64,000 nucleotides of DNA from Pseudomonadota bacterium (GCA_018241425.1 JAFEDU010000004.1:310001-374000); one strand, 5' to 3'; shown: positions 45,177-54,928, numbered from the stretch's first letter. Notes: generated by a model not told the origin, from the sequence alone. Translations and numbers: made by a program.

Positions 45177-46043
45177 TCAGGGTTCCTTCACCATCCGCAC
45201 CAGTCCCTCCTGGGCGGCGCTCGCCACCAGGCGCCCGTCGCGGGAGAAGACGCTGGCGCGGGCGAAGCCGCGTGCCCCGGAGGCGCTCGGGCTCTCCATC
45301 GCGTAGAGCAGCCAGTCGTCCACGCGCAGCGGGCGGTGGAACCACATGGCGTGGTCGATGCTCGCCATCACGAGACTCGGTCGCACGAACGAGGTGCCGT
45401 GCGGGAGCGTCGTCGTGTCGAGCAGGAAGAAGTCGGACACGTAGGCGAGCAGGCGCCGGTGCAGCATCTCGTCGTCGGGGACCTCGGCCACGGCACGGAA
45501 CCAGATCTGCCGCACCGGCAGCTGGCGCTTGGGCGCGAGGTAGTCGATCGGCTGCACCATGCGGAATTCGAACGGGCGCGGCTGCTCGAAGAAGCGTCGC
45601 ACGCGCTCGGGCAGGCGCGCGAGCAGCTGCGGGGGCGGCGCGGAGTTGCCGCTGAGCTCCTCCGGCGGCGGCACGGCGGGCATGTCGATCTGGTGGTCGA
45701 AGCCCTGCTCGGCCACCTGGAAGGAGGCGGCCATGTTGAAGATCTGCTGGCCGTGCTGGATCGCCACCACGCGGCGGTTGGAGAAGCTGTGCCCGTCGAG
45801 GCTGCGGTCGACCTGGTAGACGATCGGCGCGTTGCAGTCGCCGCGCCGCAGGAAGTAGGCGTGGAGCGAGTTCACCACGCGCCCGGAGTCGACCGTGCGC
45901 GCGGCGGCGCTGAGTGCCTGCCCGAGCACCTGGCCGCCGAACACCTGCGGGCTGCCGATGTCGCGGCTCTCGCCGCGGAACAGGTTCACCTCGAGCTGCT
46001 CGAGCTCCAGGAGTGCCAGGAGGTCGGCCAGGCGCTGGTCCAT
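45177..46043 (-). CDS. tesB: Acyl-CoA thioesterase II
   Basis: A 288-residue double hot-dog thioesterase, the length of E. coli TesB. Blocks: FRGESRDIGSPQVFGGQVLGQAL, VVNSLHAYFLRRGDC, SFSNRRVVAIQHG and, in the second half, SIDHAMWFHRP. It hydrolyses medium- and long-chain acyl-CoAs. It lies 6 bases downstream of the ferredoxin-NADP reductase gene on the same strand, so they may be co-transcribed. Confidence 0.95.
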   Translation of the reverse strand: MDQRLADLLALLELEQLEVNLFRGESRDIGSPQVFGGQVLGQALSAAARTVDSGRVVNSLHAYFLRRGDCNAPIVYQVDRSLDGHSFSNRRVVAIQHGQQIFNMAASFQVAEQGFDHQIDMPAVPPPEELSGNSAPPPQLLARLPERVRRFFEQPRPFEFRMVQPIDYLAPKRQLPVRQIWFRAVAEVPDDEMLHRRLLAYVSDFFLLDTTTLPHGTSFVRPSLVMASIDHAMWFHRPLRVDDWLLYAMESPSASGARGFARASVFSRDGRLVASAAQEGLVRMVKEP

Positions 46044-46049
46044 GCCAGT

Positions 46050-47105
46050 TCAGTCCGGGACGCCCAGGCGCTGGTGCATCACCGGGCTCGTGGTCGTGTA
46101 CTGGAGGAACTGCTTCTTCTGCGGGTAGAGGTGGTGCTGGATCGCGAAGGCCGCGAGCGCCGCCTCGTGGAAGCCGGAGAGGATCAGCTTCTTCTTGCCC
46201 GGGTAGGTGTTGATGTCGCCGACGGCGAACACGCCCGGGAGCGAGGTCTGGAACTTCTCGGTGTCGACGGTCAGCGCGCGCTTCTCGAGCGCCAGCCCCC
46301 ACTCGGCGATGGGACCGAGCTTGGGGTGCAGCCCGAAGAAGGCGAGCAGGTGCTCCGCGGGCAGGAGCTGCGTGCCGCCATCGGGGGTCTTGATGGTGAT
46401 GCCGGTGAGGCGCCCGTTGTCGAGCGCCAGCGCCTGCGGCAGCGCCTCGAACAGGCGCATGCGGCCGGCCGCGACGTGCTCGCGCATCTTGGCGACCGAT
46501 GCCGGCGCGGCGCGGAAGTCGCTGCGGCGGTGCACCAGGTCGAGGCTCGCCACGCGCGGCAGGAGCTCGAGCGTCCAGTCCAGGGCGGAGTCGCCGCCGC
46601 CGAAGATCACCAGGCGCTTGCCGGAGAACTCGGCGGAGTTCTTGATGCGGTAGTGGATCGAGCGGCCCTCGAAGGCCTCGATCCCCTCGATCCCGAGCCG
46701 CCGCGGCTGGAAGGAACCCACCCCTGCGGCGATCACCACCGCGCCGGCGTCGAAGGTCGTCCCGAGCGCCGTGCGCACGTGGAAGCGGCCGCTGTCCAGG
46801 CGCCGGAACTCGATGACCTCCTGGCCGAGGTGGAACTCGGGCTTGAAGGGCTTGATCTGCTGCATGAGGCGGTCGACCAGCTCCTGGGCGCCGCACACCG
46901 GCAGCGCCGGGATGTCGTAGATCGGCTTCTCGGGGTAGAGCTCGGCGCACTGGCCCCCGGGGTGGGCCAGGGAATCGACCAGGTGGGCGGTGATCCCGAG
47001 AAGCCCGAGCTCGAACACCTGGAACAGGCCGCAGGGACCGGCCCCGATGATGACGACTTCGGCGGTGATGGGGGGCGTGGCGGCCCCGGAGGCAGTCTGG
47101 CTCAA
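46050..47105 (-). CDS. Ferredoxin/flavodoxin-NADP+ reductase, thioredoxin-reductase-like type
   Basis: A 351-residue two-domain flavoprotein like the Bacillus YumC group. The FAD motif VVIIGAGPCGLFQVFELG leads; HPGGQCAELYPEKPIYDIPA replaces the redox CxxC of thioredoxin reductases. The NADP motif is VIFGGGDSALDW, and GVFAVGDINTYPGKKKLIL closes the fold. It moves electrons between NADPH and ferredoxin. The start is TTG 47105, with a GGAAG site upstream; no ATG or GTG is placed sensibly. Divergent from gabT. Confidence 0.93.
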   Translation of the reverse strand: MSQTASGAATPPITAEVVIIGAGPCGLFQVFELGLLGITAHLVDSLAHPGGQCAELYPEKPIYDIPALPVCGAQELVDRLMQQIKPFKPEFHLGQEVIEFRRLDSGRFHVRTALGTTFDAGAVVIAAGVGSFQPRRLGIEGIEAFEGRSIHYRIKNSAEFSGKRLVIFGGGDSALDWTLELLPRVASLDLVHRRSDFRAAPASVAKMREHVAAGRMRLFEALPQALALDNGRLTGITIKTPDGGTQLLPAEHLLAFFGLHPKLGPIAEWGLALEKRALTVDTEKFQTSLPGVFAVGDINTYPGKKKLILSGFHEAALAAFAIQHHLYPQKKQFLQYTTTSPVMHQRLGVPD

Positions 47106-47143
47106 GGCGGTGATCTTCCGTGGAATGTCAAACGCGGCCGGGC

Positions 47144-47149
47144 ATTGTA
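47144..47149 (-). promoter_or_regulatory. -10 element (TACAAT) for the reductase gene
   Basis: TACAAT on the minus strand, 38 bases before TTG 47105. No matching -35 is seen. Confidence 0.4.
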
Positions 47150-47172
47150 GTGGGTCCGTCCGGGAGCCGCAT

Positions 47173-47194
47173 GGGCCTCAGGGAGGGGCCTCAG
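47173..47194 (+). repeat. Two direct copies of GGGCCTCAG in the reductase/gabT gap
   Basis: GGGCCTCAG occurs at 47173-47181 and 47186-47194, a 13-base period, between two divergent promoters. It could be a regulator site or chance in GC-rich sequence. Confidence 0.3.
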
Positions 47195-47226
47195 CCGCCA
47201 TGGGGGCCGCTGGGGGCACGCCCGTA

Positions 47227-47232
47227 TAGAAT
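47227..47232 (+). promoter_or_regulatory. -10-like element (TAGAAT) for gabT
   Basis: TATAGAAT spans 47225-47232; either TATAGA or TAGAAT could serve as the -10. The start TTG 47338 has a good AAAGGA site 7 bases upstream. Confidence 0.35.
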
Positions 47233-47337
47233 GGGGGTCCGGGCGGCCTGCCGACCGGTTGCCTCTTCCGGCGTGCACCCGGGGGCGGACGACAACACCA
47301 ACGGGTACGCGCACCGGGCGCGGCCAAAGGAACCATC

Positions 47338-48642
47338 TTGACCAGCAATGCCGAACTCCATGCCCGTCGCCAGGCGGCGGTCCCCCGCGGGGTCTCCAAC
47401 TCCCTGAGCGTGTACGCCGAGCGCGCCGCCAACGCCGAGATCTGGGACGTGGAGGGGCGCCGCTACATCGACTTCGCGAGCGGCATCTCCGTGCTCAACA
47501 CCGGCCACGTGCACCCCAAGGTGCAGGCGGCCCTGCAGGCGCAGATCCAGAAGCTGACGCACGCGTGCTTCCAGGTGACGCCCTACGAGAGCTACATCGC
47601 CCTCGCCGAGCAGCTGAACGCGCTCGCCCCGGGTGCGACCCCGAAGAAGACCATCTTCCTCACCACCGGCGCCGAGGCGGTCGAGAACGCCATCAAGATC
47701 GCCCGCTACCACACCAAGCGCTCGGCGGTGATCGCCTTCGCCGGCGGTTTCCACGGCCGCACGCTCGCCTGCACGAGCCTCACCGGCAAGGTGCAGCCCT
47801 ACAAGGCCGGCTTCGGCCCGATGGTGCCGGAGATCTACCACGTGCCCTACCCGATGCCCTACCACGGCGTCACGGTGGATGACTCGATGGACGCGCTCGA
47901 GCAGCTGTTCAAGGCCGACGTCGACCCGGCGCGCGTCGCCGCGATCATCATCGAGCCGGTGCAGGGCGAGGGCGGCTTCTATGCCGCCCCGGCCGAGCTG
48001 ATGCGGCGGCTGCGCGCACTGTGCGACACGCACGGCATCGTGTTCATCGCGGATGAGATCCAGTCCGGCTTCGGCCGCACCGGGCGCATGTTCGCCATCG
48101 AGCACTCCGGCATCGAGCCGGACCTCATCACGATCGCCAAGAGCGTCGCCGGCGGCGTGCCGCTGTCGGCGGTGACCGGCAAGGCGGAGATCATGGACGC
48201 CCCGGTCCCGGGCGGCCTCGGCGGCACCTATGCCGGCTCGCCGCTCGGCTGCGCGGCGGGACTCGCCGTGCTCGAGGTGATGCGCGAGGAGCAGCTGCTC
48301 AAGCGCTCGCAGGAGATCGGCCGCTTCATGAGCTCGCGCCTGAAGGGCCTGCAGGTGCGCTTCCCGTGCATCGGCGAGGTGCGTGCGCTCGGGGCGATGG
48401 TGGCGATCGAGCTGGTCAAGAACGCGCGCGCGGACCAGCCGGATGCCGAGCTCACCAAGGCACTGGTACAGGCGGCAGGAAGACGCGGCCTGGTGATCCT
48501 GTCCTGCGGCACGTACGGCAACGTCATCCGCTTCCTCGCACCGCTGACGATCCCGGATGCCCTGCTCAAGGAAGGCTGCAACCTCTTCGAGCAGGCGCTC
48601 GAGGAAGTCGCCGGCACGATGCCGGTGAAGGCGACCGGCTAG
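47338..48642 (+). CDS. gabT: 4-aminobutyrate aminotransferase
   Basis: A 434-residue class-III PLP aminotransferase moving the amino group of GABA to 2-oxoglutarate. Blocks: DVEGRRYIDFASGISVLNTGH, LTTGAEAVENAIKIAR, AGGFHGRTLA, FIADEIQSGFGRTG and the PLP Lys in ITIAKSVAGGVPLSAV. TTG 47338 is the start, supported by the AAAGGA site and by family N-termini. The succinate-semialdehyde dehydrogenase partner is not adjacent; 5-aminovalerate or a related omega-amino acid could also be used. Confidence 0.93.
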   Translation: MTSNAELHARRQAAVPRGVSNSLSVYAERAANAEIWDVEGRRYIDFASGISVLNTGHVHPKVQAALQAQIQKLTHACFQVTPYESYIALAEQLNALAPGATPKKTIFLTTGAEAVENAIKIARYHTKRSAVIAFAGGFHGRTLACTSLTGKVQPYKAGFGPMVPEIYHVPYPMPYHGVTVDDSMDALEQLFKADVDPARVAAIIIEPVQGEGGFYAAPAELMRRLRALCDTHGIVFIADEIQSGFGRTGRMFAIEHSGIEPDLITIAKSVAGGVPLSAVTGKAEIMDAPVPGGLGGTYAGSPLGCAAGLAVLEVMREEQLLKRSQEIGRFMSSRLKGLQVRFPCIGEVRALGAMVAIELVKNARADQPDAELTKALVQAAGRRGLVILSCGTYGNVIRFLAPLTIPDALLKEGCNLFEQALEEVAGTMPVKATG

Positions 48643-48675
48643 AGAGAAGTCAGGCTGAAGGACCCCGGCCGCGCC

Positions 48676-48975
48676 TCAGGCGCGGCCGGCGTTCGCGTCC
48701 GTCGGGGTGTGGAAGTACTCGCTCTCGGAGGCGAGCTGCTCGATGAGGCGCTTCAGCTCCGCCATGCGCCCCTGCGCGGTGCTGATCGGCATGCAGTCCT
48801 GGCAGCGCGGATCGCCGCAGGGCTGGCGCGAGTACAGCCAGTACTGGATGGCGCCCGCGAGCAGGCCATCGGCGATATCCCACAGGTCCGCGTCCTTGTC
48901 CTTGTCGGCGATCCGGTTACCCAGGTCGACCGCCTTGGAAAAGGCCGCATCAAACGTGTCAGCGAGCTCGGTCAT
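48676..48975 (-). CDS. Small conserved-looking protein with a C-x4-C-x2-C motif, function unknown
   Basis: A 99-residue, mostly helical soluble protein that I do not recognise. Residues 1-45 are amphipathic (LADTFDAAFSKAVDLGNRIAD, then GLLAGAIQYWLYSR). They are followed by QPCGDPRCQDCMPI, a compact Cys cluster that could bind zinc or an Fe-S centre. A charged helix (RMAELKRLIEQLASESEYF) ends it. Codon use resembles its neighbours, and it has its own promoter-like TATACT inside a palindrome, which argues that it is a real gene. Confidence 0.7.
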   Translation of the reverse strand: MTELADTFDAAFSKAVDLGNRIADKDKDADLWDIADGLLAGAIQYWLYSRQPCGDPRCQDCMPISTAQGRMAELKRLIEQLASESEYFHTPTDANAGRA

Positions 48976-48994
48976 GCGTGGCGCCGCCCTTCAT

Positions 48995-49018
48995 CGATGC
49001 CGATAGTATAGGGCATCG
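48995..49018 (-). promoter_or_regulatory. Promoter inside a 7-bp palindrome, candidate operator
   Basis: CGATGCC (48995-49001) and GGCATCG (49012-49018) are perfect inverted repeats with a 10-base spacer. The spacer contains the minus-strand -10 TATACT (49005-49010), whose transcript would start about 23 bases before ATG 48975. A protein bound here would block the promoter. Confidence 0.45.
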
Positions 49019-49216
49019 CGGCCGCCGCACCGGCGCCGCCGCGCGTCCGCCTGCCCCGCCCCGGCGCGGCGCTTTTGCGACTCGGACGCAACCTTCGCCG
49101 CATTTATGCGATGCCGGCCTCGGAAGGCCGTCAAGGGCGGCGCGCATGATCCTCGCCTGGCTGGAATGACTGAGAGCTGCGTCGCTCCGGCCGCGACTTA
49201 TGTCGCATGCAGACAA

Positions 49217-51826
49217 ATGAAACGCGACCTCACTCCTGCGGCGGCGCCCGTGGCGCCGGTCCCTGAACGTCCCCGCCAGCGCCGGGGATCGCCGCTCTTG
49301 GGGATCGCCTGGCGCCTGGGCCTGGGGCTGGCCGCGATCGCCGCGGTGCTCACCGGCACGCAGTTCATGGCGACCCGCTCCACCCGCGACGCCCTCCAGG
49401 CCGTGCGCTCCATGCAGAACGAGCACGAGCCGCTCGCGCGCGCCGCTGATGCCGTGCTGGAAAAGCTCGTCGCCTTCGACCACGCGGTCGGCGCCTTCGT
49501 GCAGGCACGCGCCGGGGCGGATGCCAACGCCATCACCCGCGCCGGGGACGCGCTCGAGGACGCGGTGTCCGGCTACTTCTCGACCGGGGCGGCCCCGCAG
49601 GCGAACGCGGCGACCCTCGCGCTGCGCGCGCAGCTCACCGGGCACATCGAGACCGCCCGCGGACTGGCCGCGCGCGCCGCGCAGCGGCAGCAGTCGGCCG
49701 ACGCGCGCGAGAGCGCGCTCAGCCACGTCATCCAGCTGATCACCTCCGCCGGCGGCGCCGGCGTCGCCATCGACGGCGAGCAGGTGTACGGCCGCCGCTC
49801 GCTCTCGGAGCTCGAGACCGCCATCAATGCGGTGCGCAGCACGGCCCCCGCCAAGCCCATCATCGCGCGGCGCGAGGAGGAGTTCCGCTCGCTCCTGGAG
49901 CTGCACGCCGCCGAGCTCCAGGTCTCCCCGGGACGCGCCTGGCTCGCCCTGGTGCGCCAGGACTTCGCGGAAGCGGTGCGCCTGCGGCTCGAGATCGCCC
50001 GCTACGACGACACCGCGGGCGCCGAATGGCACAGCCAGCTCGAGGACAGCGCCGCGCTCACCGCCGCGATCCACGAGCAGCTGCAGAAGCCGGCGCGCGT
50101 GGCGCTCCTCAGCGCCGCGCAGCACGCCGCCAGCGCCGCCGAAGTCGCCGAGAGCAACCTGCGCACCAGCGCGGGAGCGGTGCTCGGGCTCCTGCTCCTG
50201 GTGTCGGTGCTTCTCACCTTCAGCATCACCCTGCCGGTGCGCCGCCTGACGAGCGCCACCCGGCGCCTCGCCTCCGGCGACCGCACCGCGCGCGCACCGC
50301 GCGGCGGCTCGCGCGAGATGGCCGAGCTCGCCGACTCCTTCAATGCCATGGCGGACCGCATCGAGCACGCCGAGGCGGAGCTGCGCGCCCACCAGGCCGA
50401 GCTCGAGCGCCACGTGGCCGAGCGCACCCGCCAGCTGCACCACCTCGCGCACCACGACCCGCTCACGCAGCTCCCCAACCGCCGCCAGCTCGCCGCGCGC
50501 CTGACCAGCGCCCTCGCCCGGGCCGGCGGCAAGCAGCGCCTGGCGCTTCTGTTCGTGGACCTGGACAACTTCAAGTCGATCAACGACACGCTCGGCCACA
50601 GCTTCGGCGACCGCGTGCTGCAGCAGATCGCCGCGCGGCTGCGCGAGGCCACCGGCGCCCGGGCGCTGCTTGCGCGCCTGGGCGGCGATGAGTTCACGGT
50701 GCTGCTCGAGAACGTGCAGTCCTCCGCCGACGTCGAGGAGCACGCCGCGACGATCGTCAGCACCCTGCAGCGCCCGGTCAGCATCGACGGGCGCGTGCTG
50801 ACCACCAGCGCGAGTGTCGGTGCCAGCCTCTATCCCGACCACGCCGCCGACGCCGAGGGCCTGCTGCGGGCCGCCGACGTGGCCCTCTTCCGCGCCAAGG
50901 AGCTCGGCCGCAACCGCTTTACCCTCTACAACCCGGGCCTCCTCGATGCGGCGGCGCAGCGCTTCCGGCTGGAGCAGTCGCTGCGGCGCGCCGTGGAAAA
51001 GAACGAGCTCATGCTCATGTACCAGCCGCAGGTGGCGCTGCAGAGCTTCGATGCCCACACCGTGGAGGCGCTGTTGCGCTGGAAGCGTCCCGACGGGCGC
51101 ATCGCCAACGCCGCCGAGTTCATCCACGCCGCCGAGAAGACCGGCCTCATCCACGAGCTCACCGGCTGGATCCTGCACTCGGCCGCCGCGGCGGCCGCCG
51201 CGTGGCGCGCGGCCGGCTGGCACCGCGCCAGCGTCGCCATCAACGTCTCGCCGCAGCAGTTCTTCGAGAGCGACTTCGTCGAGCACGTGGCGCGCACGCT
51301 GGAGGCCACCGGCCTCCCGGCCAGCGCGCTGGAGCTCGAGATCACCGAGACGGTGTTCCAGACCGGGCCGGCCACGATCGAGTCGCTGCGGCGCCTGCGC
51401 ACGCTCGGCGTGCAGGTGGCGCTGGATGACTTCGGGATCGGCTACTCCTCGCTCACCTCGCTCGAGCAGCTGCCGATCACGCGCGTGAAGCTCGACCGCC
51501 TGCTGATTGCCGGCGTCGACACCAACCCGCGCTCGGCGGCGATCGTGCGCTCGATCGTGGCGCTGTGCCACGGCCTGGGACTGCACGTGGTGGCCGAGGG
51601 CGTGGAACGCACCGCGCAGCTGGACTTCCTGTCCAGCTGCGGCCCCATCGGCGTGCAGGGCTACCTGCTCGCGCACCCGGTCGAGGCGAGCGCTGCGGCC
51701 GCCGAGGCCCAGGCGGCCTCATCCCGTGCGCGCCTCTCGCTGGAGGCCGCGGCGGAGCTGCCGCGGCGCGAGACCGCCGACGCGCTGGTATTCATGGGCG
51801 GCGCGACGCGCCGCCGCCCGCCCTAG
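49217..51826 (+). CDS. Membrane sensor with HAMP, GGDEF and EAL domains
   Basis: An 869-residue cyclic-di-GMP protein. A first helix near residues 30-50 (LGIAWRLGLGLAAIAAVLTG) and a second near 325-345 bracket a periplasmic helical sensor. HAMP (PVRRLTSATRRLASGDR) then leads to a GGDEF domain with intact RLGGDEF. The EAL domain has intact VEALLRW, ETVFQTG and DDFGIGYSS. Both catalytic signatures look usable, so it may switch between making and breaking c-di-GMP. ATG 49217 is chosen; ATG 49166 is possible. The 240 bases upstream hold the divergent promoter of the small Cys-motif gene and nothing else recognised. Confidence 0.9.
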   Translation: MKRDLTPAAAPVAPVPERPRQRRGSPLLGIAWRLGLGLAAIAAVLTGTQFMATRSTRDALQAVRSMQNEHEPLARAADAVLEKLVAFDHAVGAFVQARAGADANAITRAGDALEDAVSGYFSTGAAPQANAATLALRAQLTGHIETARGLAARAAQRQQSADARESALSHVIQLITSAGGAGVAIDGEQVYGRRSLSELETAINAVRSTAPAKPIIARREEEFRSLLELHAAELQVSPGRAWLALVRQDFAEAVRLRLEIARYDDTAGAEWHSQLEDSAALTAAIHEQLQKPARVALLSAAQHAASAAEVAESNLRTSAGAVLGLLLLVSVLLTFSITLPVRRLTSATRRLASGDRTARAPRGGSREMAELADSFNAMADRIEHAEAELRAHQAELERHVAERTRQLHHLAHHDPLTQLPNRRQLAARLTSALARAGGKQRLALLFVDLDNFKSINDTLGHSFGDRVLQQIAARLREATGARALLARLGGDEFTVLLENVQSSADVEEHAATIVSTLQRPVSIDGRVLTTSASVGASLYPDHAADAEGLLRAADVALFRAKELGRNRFTLYNPGLLDAAAQRFRLEQSLRRAVEKNELMLMYQPQVALQSFDAHTVEALLRWKRPDGRIANAAEFIHAAEKTGLIHELTGWILHSAAAAAAAWRAAGWHRASVAINVSPQQFFESDFVEHVARTLEATGLPASALELEITETVFQTGPATIESLRRLRTLGVQVALDDFGIGYSSLTSLEQLPITRVKLDRLLIAGVDTNPRSAAIVRSIVALCHGLGLHVVAEGVERTAQLDFLSSCGPIGVQGYLLAHPVEASAAAAEAQAASSRARLSLEAAAELPRRETADALVFMGGATRRRPP

Positions 51827-52875
51827 CCGCGCCCGCCCGCGGGCAGCCAGGCGGCCACGGCCGCGACCCCGACATCGGGCTGGTCGGTGAAGAACCCGTC
51901 GATCCCCGCATCCAGGAACCTCAGGATCTCGCCCCTGAGGTCCCCGTGTTCCTGCGCGCCGGTGCCACGGCGGAACTCGCGCGGCAGGAAGCGGTTCTCG
52001 GCCCGGAAGGTCCAGGGATGCACCTTGAGGCCGGCGGCGTGGGCATCCGCCACCAGCGTCGTCGGCCGGGCGAGCGCTTCCGTGGCATCGCGCGGGATGA
52101 TCAGCGCCTTGGACGGCCCGATGGCGTGTGCGTAGCGTGCGATCCCCTCCAGGCCCTGCGGGCGGATGAGATCGGCATAGGTGTGCGCCTCGCGCGCGAG
52201 CACCAAGTCGTACGGCGCACCCGACTCCTCGATCAGCTGCACGCGCGGCAGCTCGGTCATCGCGGCGAGTTCCCTGAGGTTGCCGACCTCGAAGGACTGC
52301 AGCCAGATCGGCGCCGCGGCGCCTGCGTAGCCGAAGCGCCCGAGGGTTGCGACCAGGGGTGCCTCCATCGCAAGGCCGCGGGCGGCGAAGTGGCTCGGGT
52401 GCTTGGTCTCCGGGTAGATGCCGATGCGCGGGGGCGCCGCGACGCCCAGCTGCAGGGCGCGCTGCGCCCGGGTGCGTTCCACGCCCTGCACCAGCGCCAG
52501 GATCTCCTCCAGCGTCGGGACCTCGAAGTGCCCGTCGAAGCGCGCATTGGCGGGGCGCACCTCCGGGATGCGCTCGCGCGCGCGCAGGGTCTTCAGTTCC
52601 GCGAGCGTGAAGTCCTCGGTGAACCAGCCCTCGACCTCGGTGCCGTCGATGCTGCGGCGCGTGCGGCGGGACGCGAACTGCGGGTGTGCCGCGACGTCGG
52701 TGGTGCCGCCGATCTCGTTCTCGTGGCGGGCGACGAGCACGCCGTCGCGCGTCATCACGAGGTCGGGCTCGACGTAGTCCGCGCCGTACTGCATGGCGAG
52801 GAAATACGAGGCCAGCGTGTGCTCGGGCACGTAGCCGCTGGCACCGCGGTGGCCGATGACGATCGGCGCGCTCAT
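51823..52875 (-). CDS. Glycerophosphodiester phosphodiesterase
   Basis: A 350-residue GDPD-family TIM-barrel enzyme that releases glycerol-3-phosphate from glycerophosphodiesters. The catalytic blocks are IVIGHRGASGYVPEHT (both His), VEPDLVMTRDGVLVARHE, IYPETKHPSHF and FTDQPDVG. No signal peptide follows ATG 52875, so a cytosolic UgpQ-like location is likely despite GlpQ-like length. Its product could feed GlpD at 25560. Its stop shares CTAG with the GGDEF-EAL gene. Confidence 0.92.
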   Translation of the reverse strand: MSAPIVIGHRGASGYVPEHTLASYFLAMQYGADYVEPDLVMTRDGVLVARHENEIGGTTDVAAHPQFASRRTRRSIDGTEVEGWFTEDFTLAELKTLRARERIPEVRPANARFDGHFEVPTLEEILALVQGVERTRAQRALQLGVAAPPRIGIYPETKHPSHFAARGLAMEAPLVATLGRFGYAGAAAPIWLQSFEVGNLRELAAMTELPRVQLIEESGAPYDLVLAREAHTYADLIRPQGLEGIARYAHAIGPSKALIIPRDATEALARPTTLVADAHAAGLKVHPWTFRAENRFLPREFRRGTGAQEHGDLRGEILRFLDAGIDGFFTDQPDVGVAAVAAWLPAGGRG

Positions 52876-52910
52876 CGGCCTCCATCCCAGCACAGGCGCC
52901 GGCGTCTTGC

Positions 52911-52916
52911 TAGACT
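52911..52916 (+). promoter_or_regulatory. -10 element (TAGACT) for glgB
   Basis: TAGACT ends 9 bases before the glgB ATG, which would give a leader of about 2-3 bases. No Shine-Dalgarno sequence is visible before the start. Confidence 0.4.
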
Positions 52917-52925
52917 TTTCGCACG

Positions 52926-54800
52926 ATGCTGCTCACGGAAACTGACATCTACCACTTCCGCGAAGGCAGCTACGTGCACGCCTGGCACAAGCTCGGGGCG
53001 CACCCGCGCGACGGCGCCACGCACTTCGCGGTGTGGGCCCCGAACGCGACGCGCGTGTCGGTGGTCGGCGATTTCAACGGCTGGGCCGGCGGCGGTCACG
53101 CGCTGACCGCGCGCCGCGACTCCTCGGGCGTATGGGAAGGGGAAGTCCCCGGCATAGGTCCCGGCACGCTCTACAAGTACGAGGTCACCTCGAGGCTCGG
53201 TGGCACGCAGCAGAAGTGCGACCCGTACGGCTTCTATGCCGAGGTGCCGCCCCGTACCGCCTCCATCGTCTGGGACCTGGGCTACCAGTGGCACGATGCG
53301 GACTGGCGCGCGCGGCGCGCGGAAGTCAACTCGCTCGCCGCGCCGTGGTCGATCTACGAGGTCCACCTGGGGTCCTGGCGGCGCATCCCGGAACAGGGCA
53401 ACCGGTCGCTGAGCTACCGCGAGATTGCCCCGCGGCTCGCCGACTACGTGCTCGAGACCGGCTTCACGCACGTCGAGCTGCTGCCGGTGATGGAGCACCC
53501 GTTCTACGGCTCCTGGGGGTACCAGGTCACCGGCTACTTCGCGCCGAGCTCGCGCTACGGCACGCCCCAGGACTTCATGTACCTCATCGATCACCTGCAC
53601 GAGCGCGGCATCGGGGTGATCCTCGACTGGGTGCCCTCGCACTTCCCGGCCGATGCGCACGGGCTGGCGCGCTTCGACGGCACGCACCTGTACGAGCACG
53701 CCGACCCGCGGCAGGGGTTTCACCCGGAGTGGAAGAGCTCGATCTTCAACTACGGGCGCGCCGAGGTGCGCAACTTCCTCGTGAGCAACGCGCTGTTCTG
53801 GCTCGACGTGTACCACGCCGACGCGCTGCGCGTGGATGCGGTCGCCTCGATGCTGTACCTGGACTACGGGCGCAGCGCCGGGGAGTGGATCCCCAACCGC
53901 TTCGGCGGCCACGAGAACCTCGAGGCGGTCGAGTTCCTGAAGCAGCTGAACCTCGCGGTGTACCGCGAGCATCCCGACACGCAGACGATCGCCGAGGAGT
54001 CGACCGCCTGGCCCATGGTGTCGCGCCCGGTGTACCTCGGGGGCCTGGGGTTCGGGCTCAAGTGGAACATGGGCTGGATGCACGACACGCTCGCCTACTT
54101 CCGCCAGGACCCCGTGCACCGCAAGTACCACCACAGCCGCCTCACCTTCAGCATCTGGTACGCCTTCACGGAGAACTTCGTGCTGCCGCTGTCGCACGAC
54201 GAGGTGGTGCACGGCAAGGGCGCGCTCATCGGCAAGATGCCCGGGGACGAGTGGCAGCAGTTCGCGAGCCTGCGCCTCCTGTACGGCTACATGTGGATGC
54301 ACCCGGGGAAGAAGCTCCTGTTCATGGGCGGGGAGTTCGGGCAGCGGCGCGAGTGGCAGCACGAGGAGAGCCTGGAGTGGCACGTGCTCGAGTACCCGCT
54401 GCACGCCGGACTCAAGCACTGGGTTCGCGACCTCAACCGCCTGTACCGCACCACGCCCGCCCTGCACGAGCAGGACTTCGTGAACGAGGGCTTCCGCTGG
54501 ATCAACTGTGACGACGCCGACGAGAGCGTGATCGCGTTCCTGCGCCGGTCGCGGTCTGACTCCCCGGTGCTGGTGGTCTGCAACTTCACGCCGGTGCCGC
54601 GTGCGCCGTACCGCATCGGGGTGCCGCGCGGCGGGCGCTGGCACGAACGCCTCAACAGCGACGCGGCCGACTACGGTGGCAGCGGGCAGGGGAACCTGGG
54701 CGTGCTCGAGGCCGAGGCGATTCCCGCGCACGGCCACCCGCAGTCGCTCGCGCTGCGCCTGCCGCCGCTGGCGGTGCTGGTGCTCACTCCCGAGTACTGA
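52926..54800 (+). CDS. glgB: 1,4-alpha-glucan branching enzyme
   Basis: A 624-residue GH13 enzyme, a short GlgB without the extra N1 domain. CBM48 (about 20-120) has [20 protein letters not shown]. The catalytic barrel shows [18 protein letters not shown], the nucleophile Asp in [18 protein letters not shown], the acid Glu in IAEESTAWP and [21 protein letters not shown] follows, then the C-terminal beta domain. It forms alpha-1,6 branches in glycogen. No other glycogen gene is in the window, which is unusual for glgB. Confidence 0.95.
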   Translation: MLLTETDIYHFREGSYVHAWHKLGAHPRDGATHFAVWAPNATRVSVVGDFNGWAGGGHALTARRDSSGVWEGEVPGIGPGTLYKYEVTSRLGGTQQKCDPYGFYAEVPPRTASIVWDLGYQWHDADWRARRAEVNSLAAPWSIYEVHLGSWRRIPEQGNRSLSYREIAPRLADYVLETGFTHVELLPVMEHPFYGSWGYQVTGYFAPSSRYGTPQDFMYLIDHLHERGIGVILDWVPSHFPADAHGLARFDGTHLYEHADPRQGFHPEWKSSIFNYGRAEVRNFLVSNALFWLDVYHADALRVDAVASMLYLDYGRSAGEWIPNRFGGHENLEAVEFLKQLNLAVYREHPDTQTIAEESTAWPMVSRPVYLGGLGFGLKWNMGWMHDTLAYFRQDPVHRKYHHSRLTFSIWYAFTENFVLPLSHDEVVHGKGALIGKMPGDEWQQFASLRLLYGYMWMHPGKKLLFMGGEFGQRREWQHEESLEWHVLEYPLHAGLKHWVRDLNRLYRTTPALHEQDFVNEGFRWINCDDADESVIAFLRRSRSDSPVLVVCNFTPVPRAPYRIGVPRGGRWHERLNSDAADYGGSGQGNLGVLEAEAIPAHGHPQSLALRLPPLAVLVLTPEY

Positions 54801-54928
54801 GGGCCAGGGCCAACGCACCGGACCTTGGCACGGTTGACCGGCGGGAACGGCGCGGGCGGCCGGTGGCGCCGGCCCGGCACACGCGGCAAGATCCGCAAAC
54901 CACGCCCCGCCGCGCCAGGAGTGCCCAC

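Noticed and set aside
48959..51676. A 905-codon open frame opposite the GGDEF-EAL gene
   Set aside because: The plus-strand frame has intact GGDEF, EAL and HAMP motifs; the minus frame has none.
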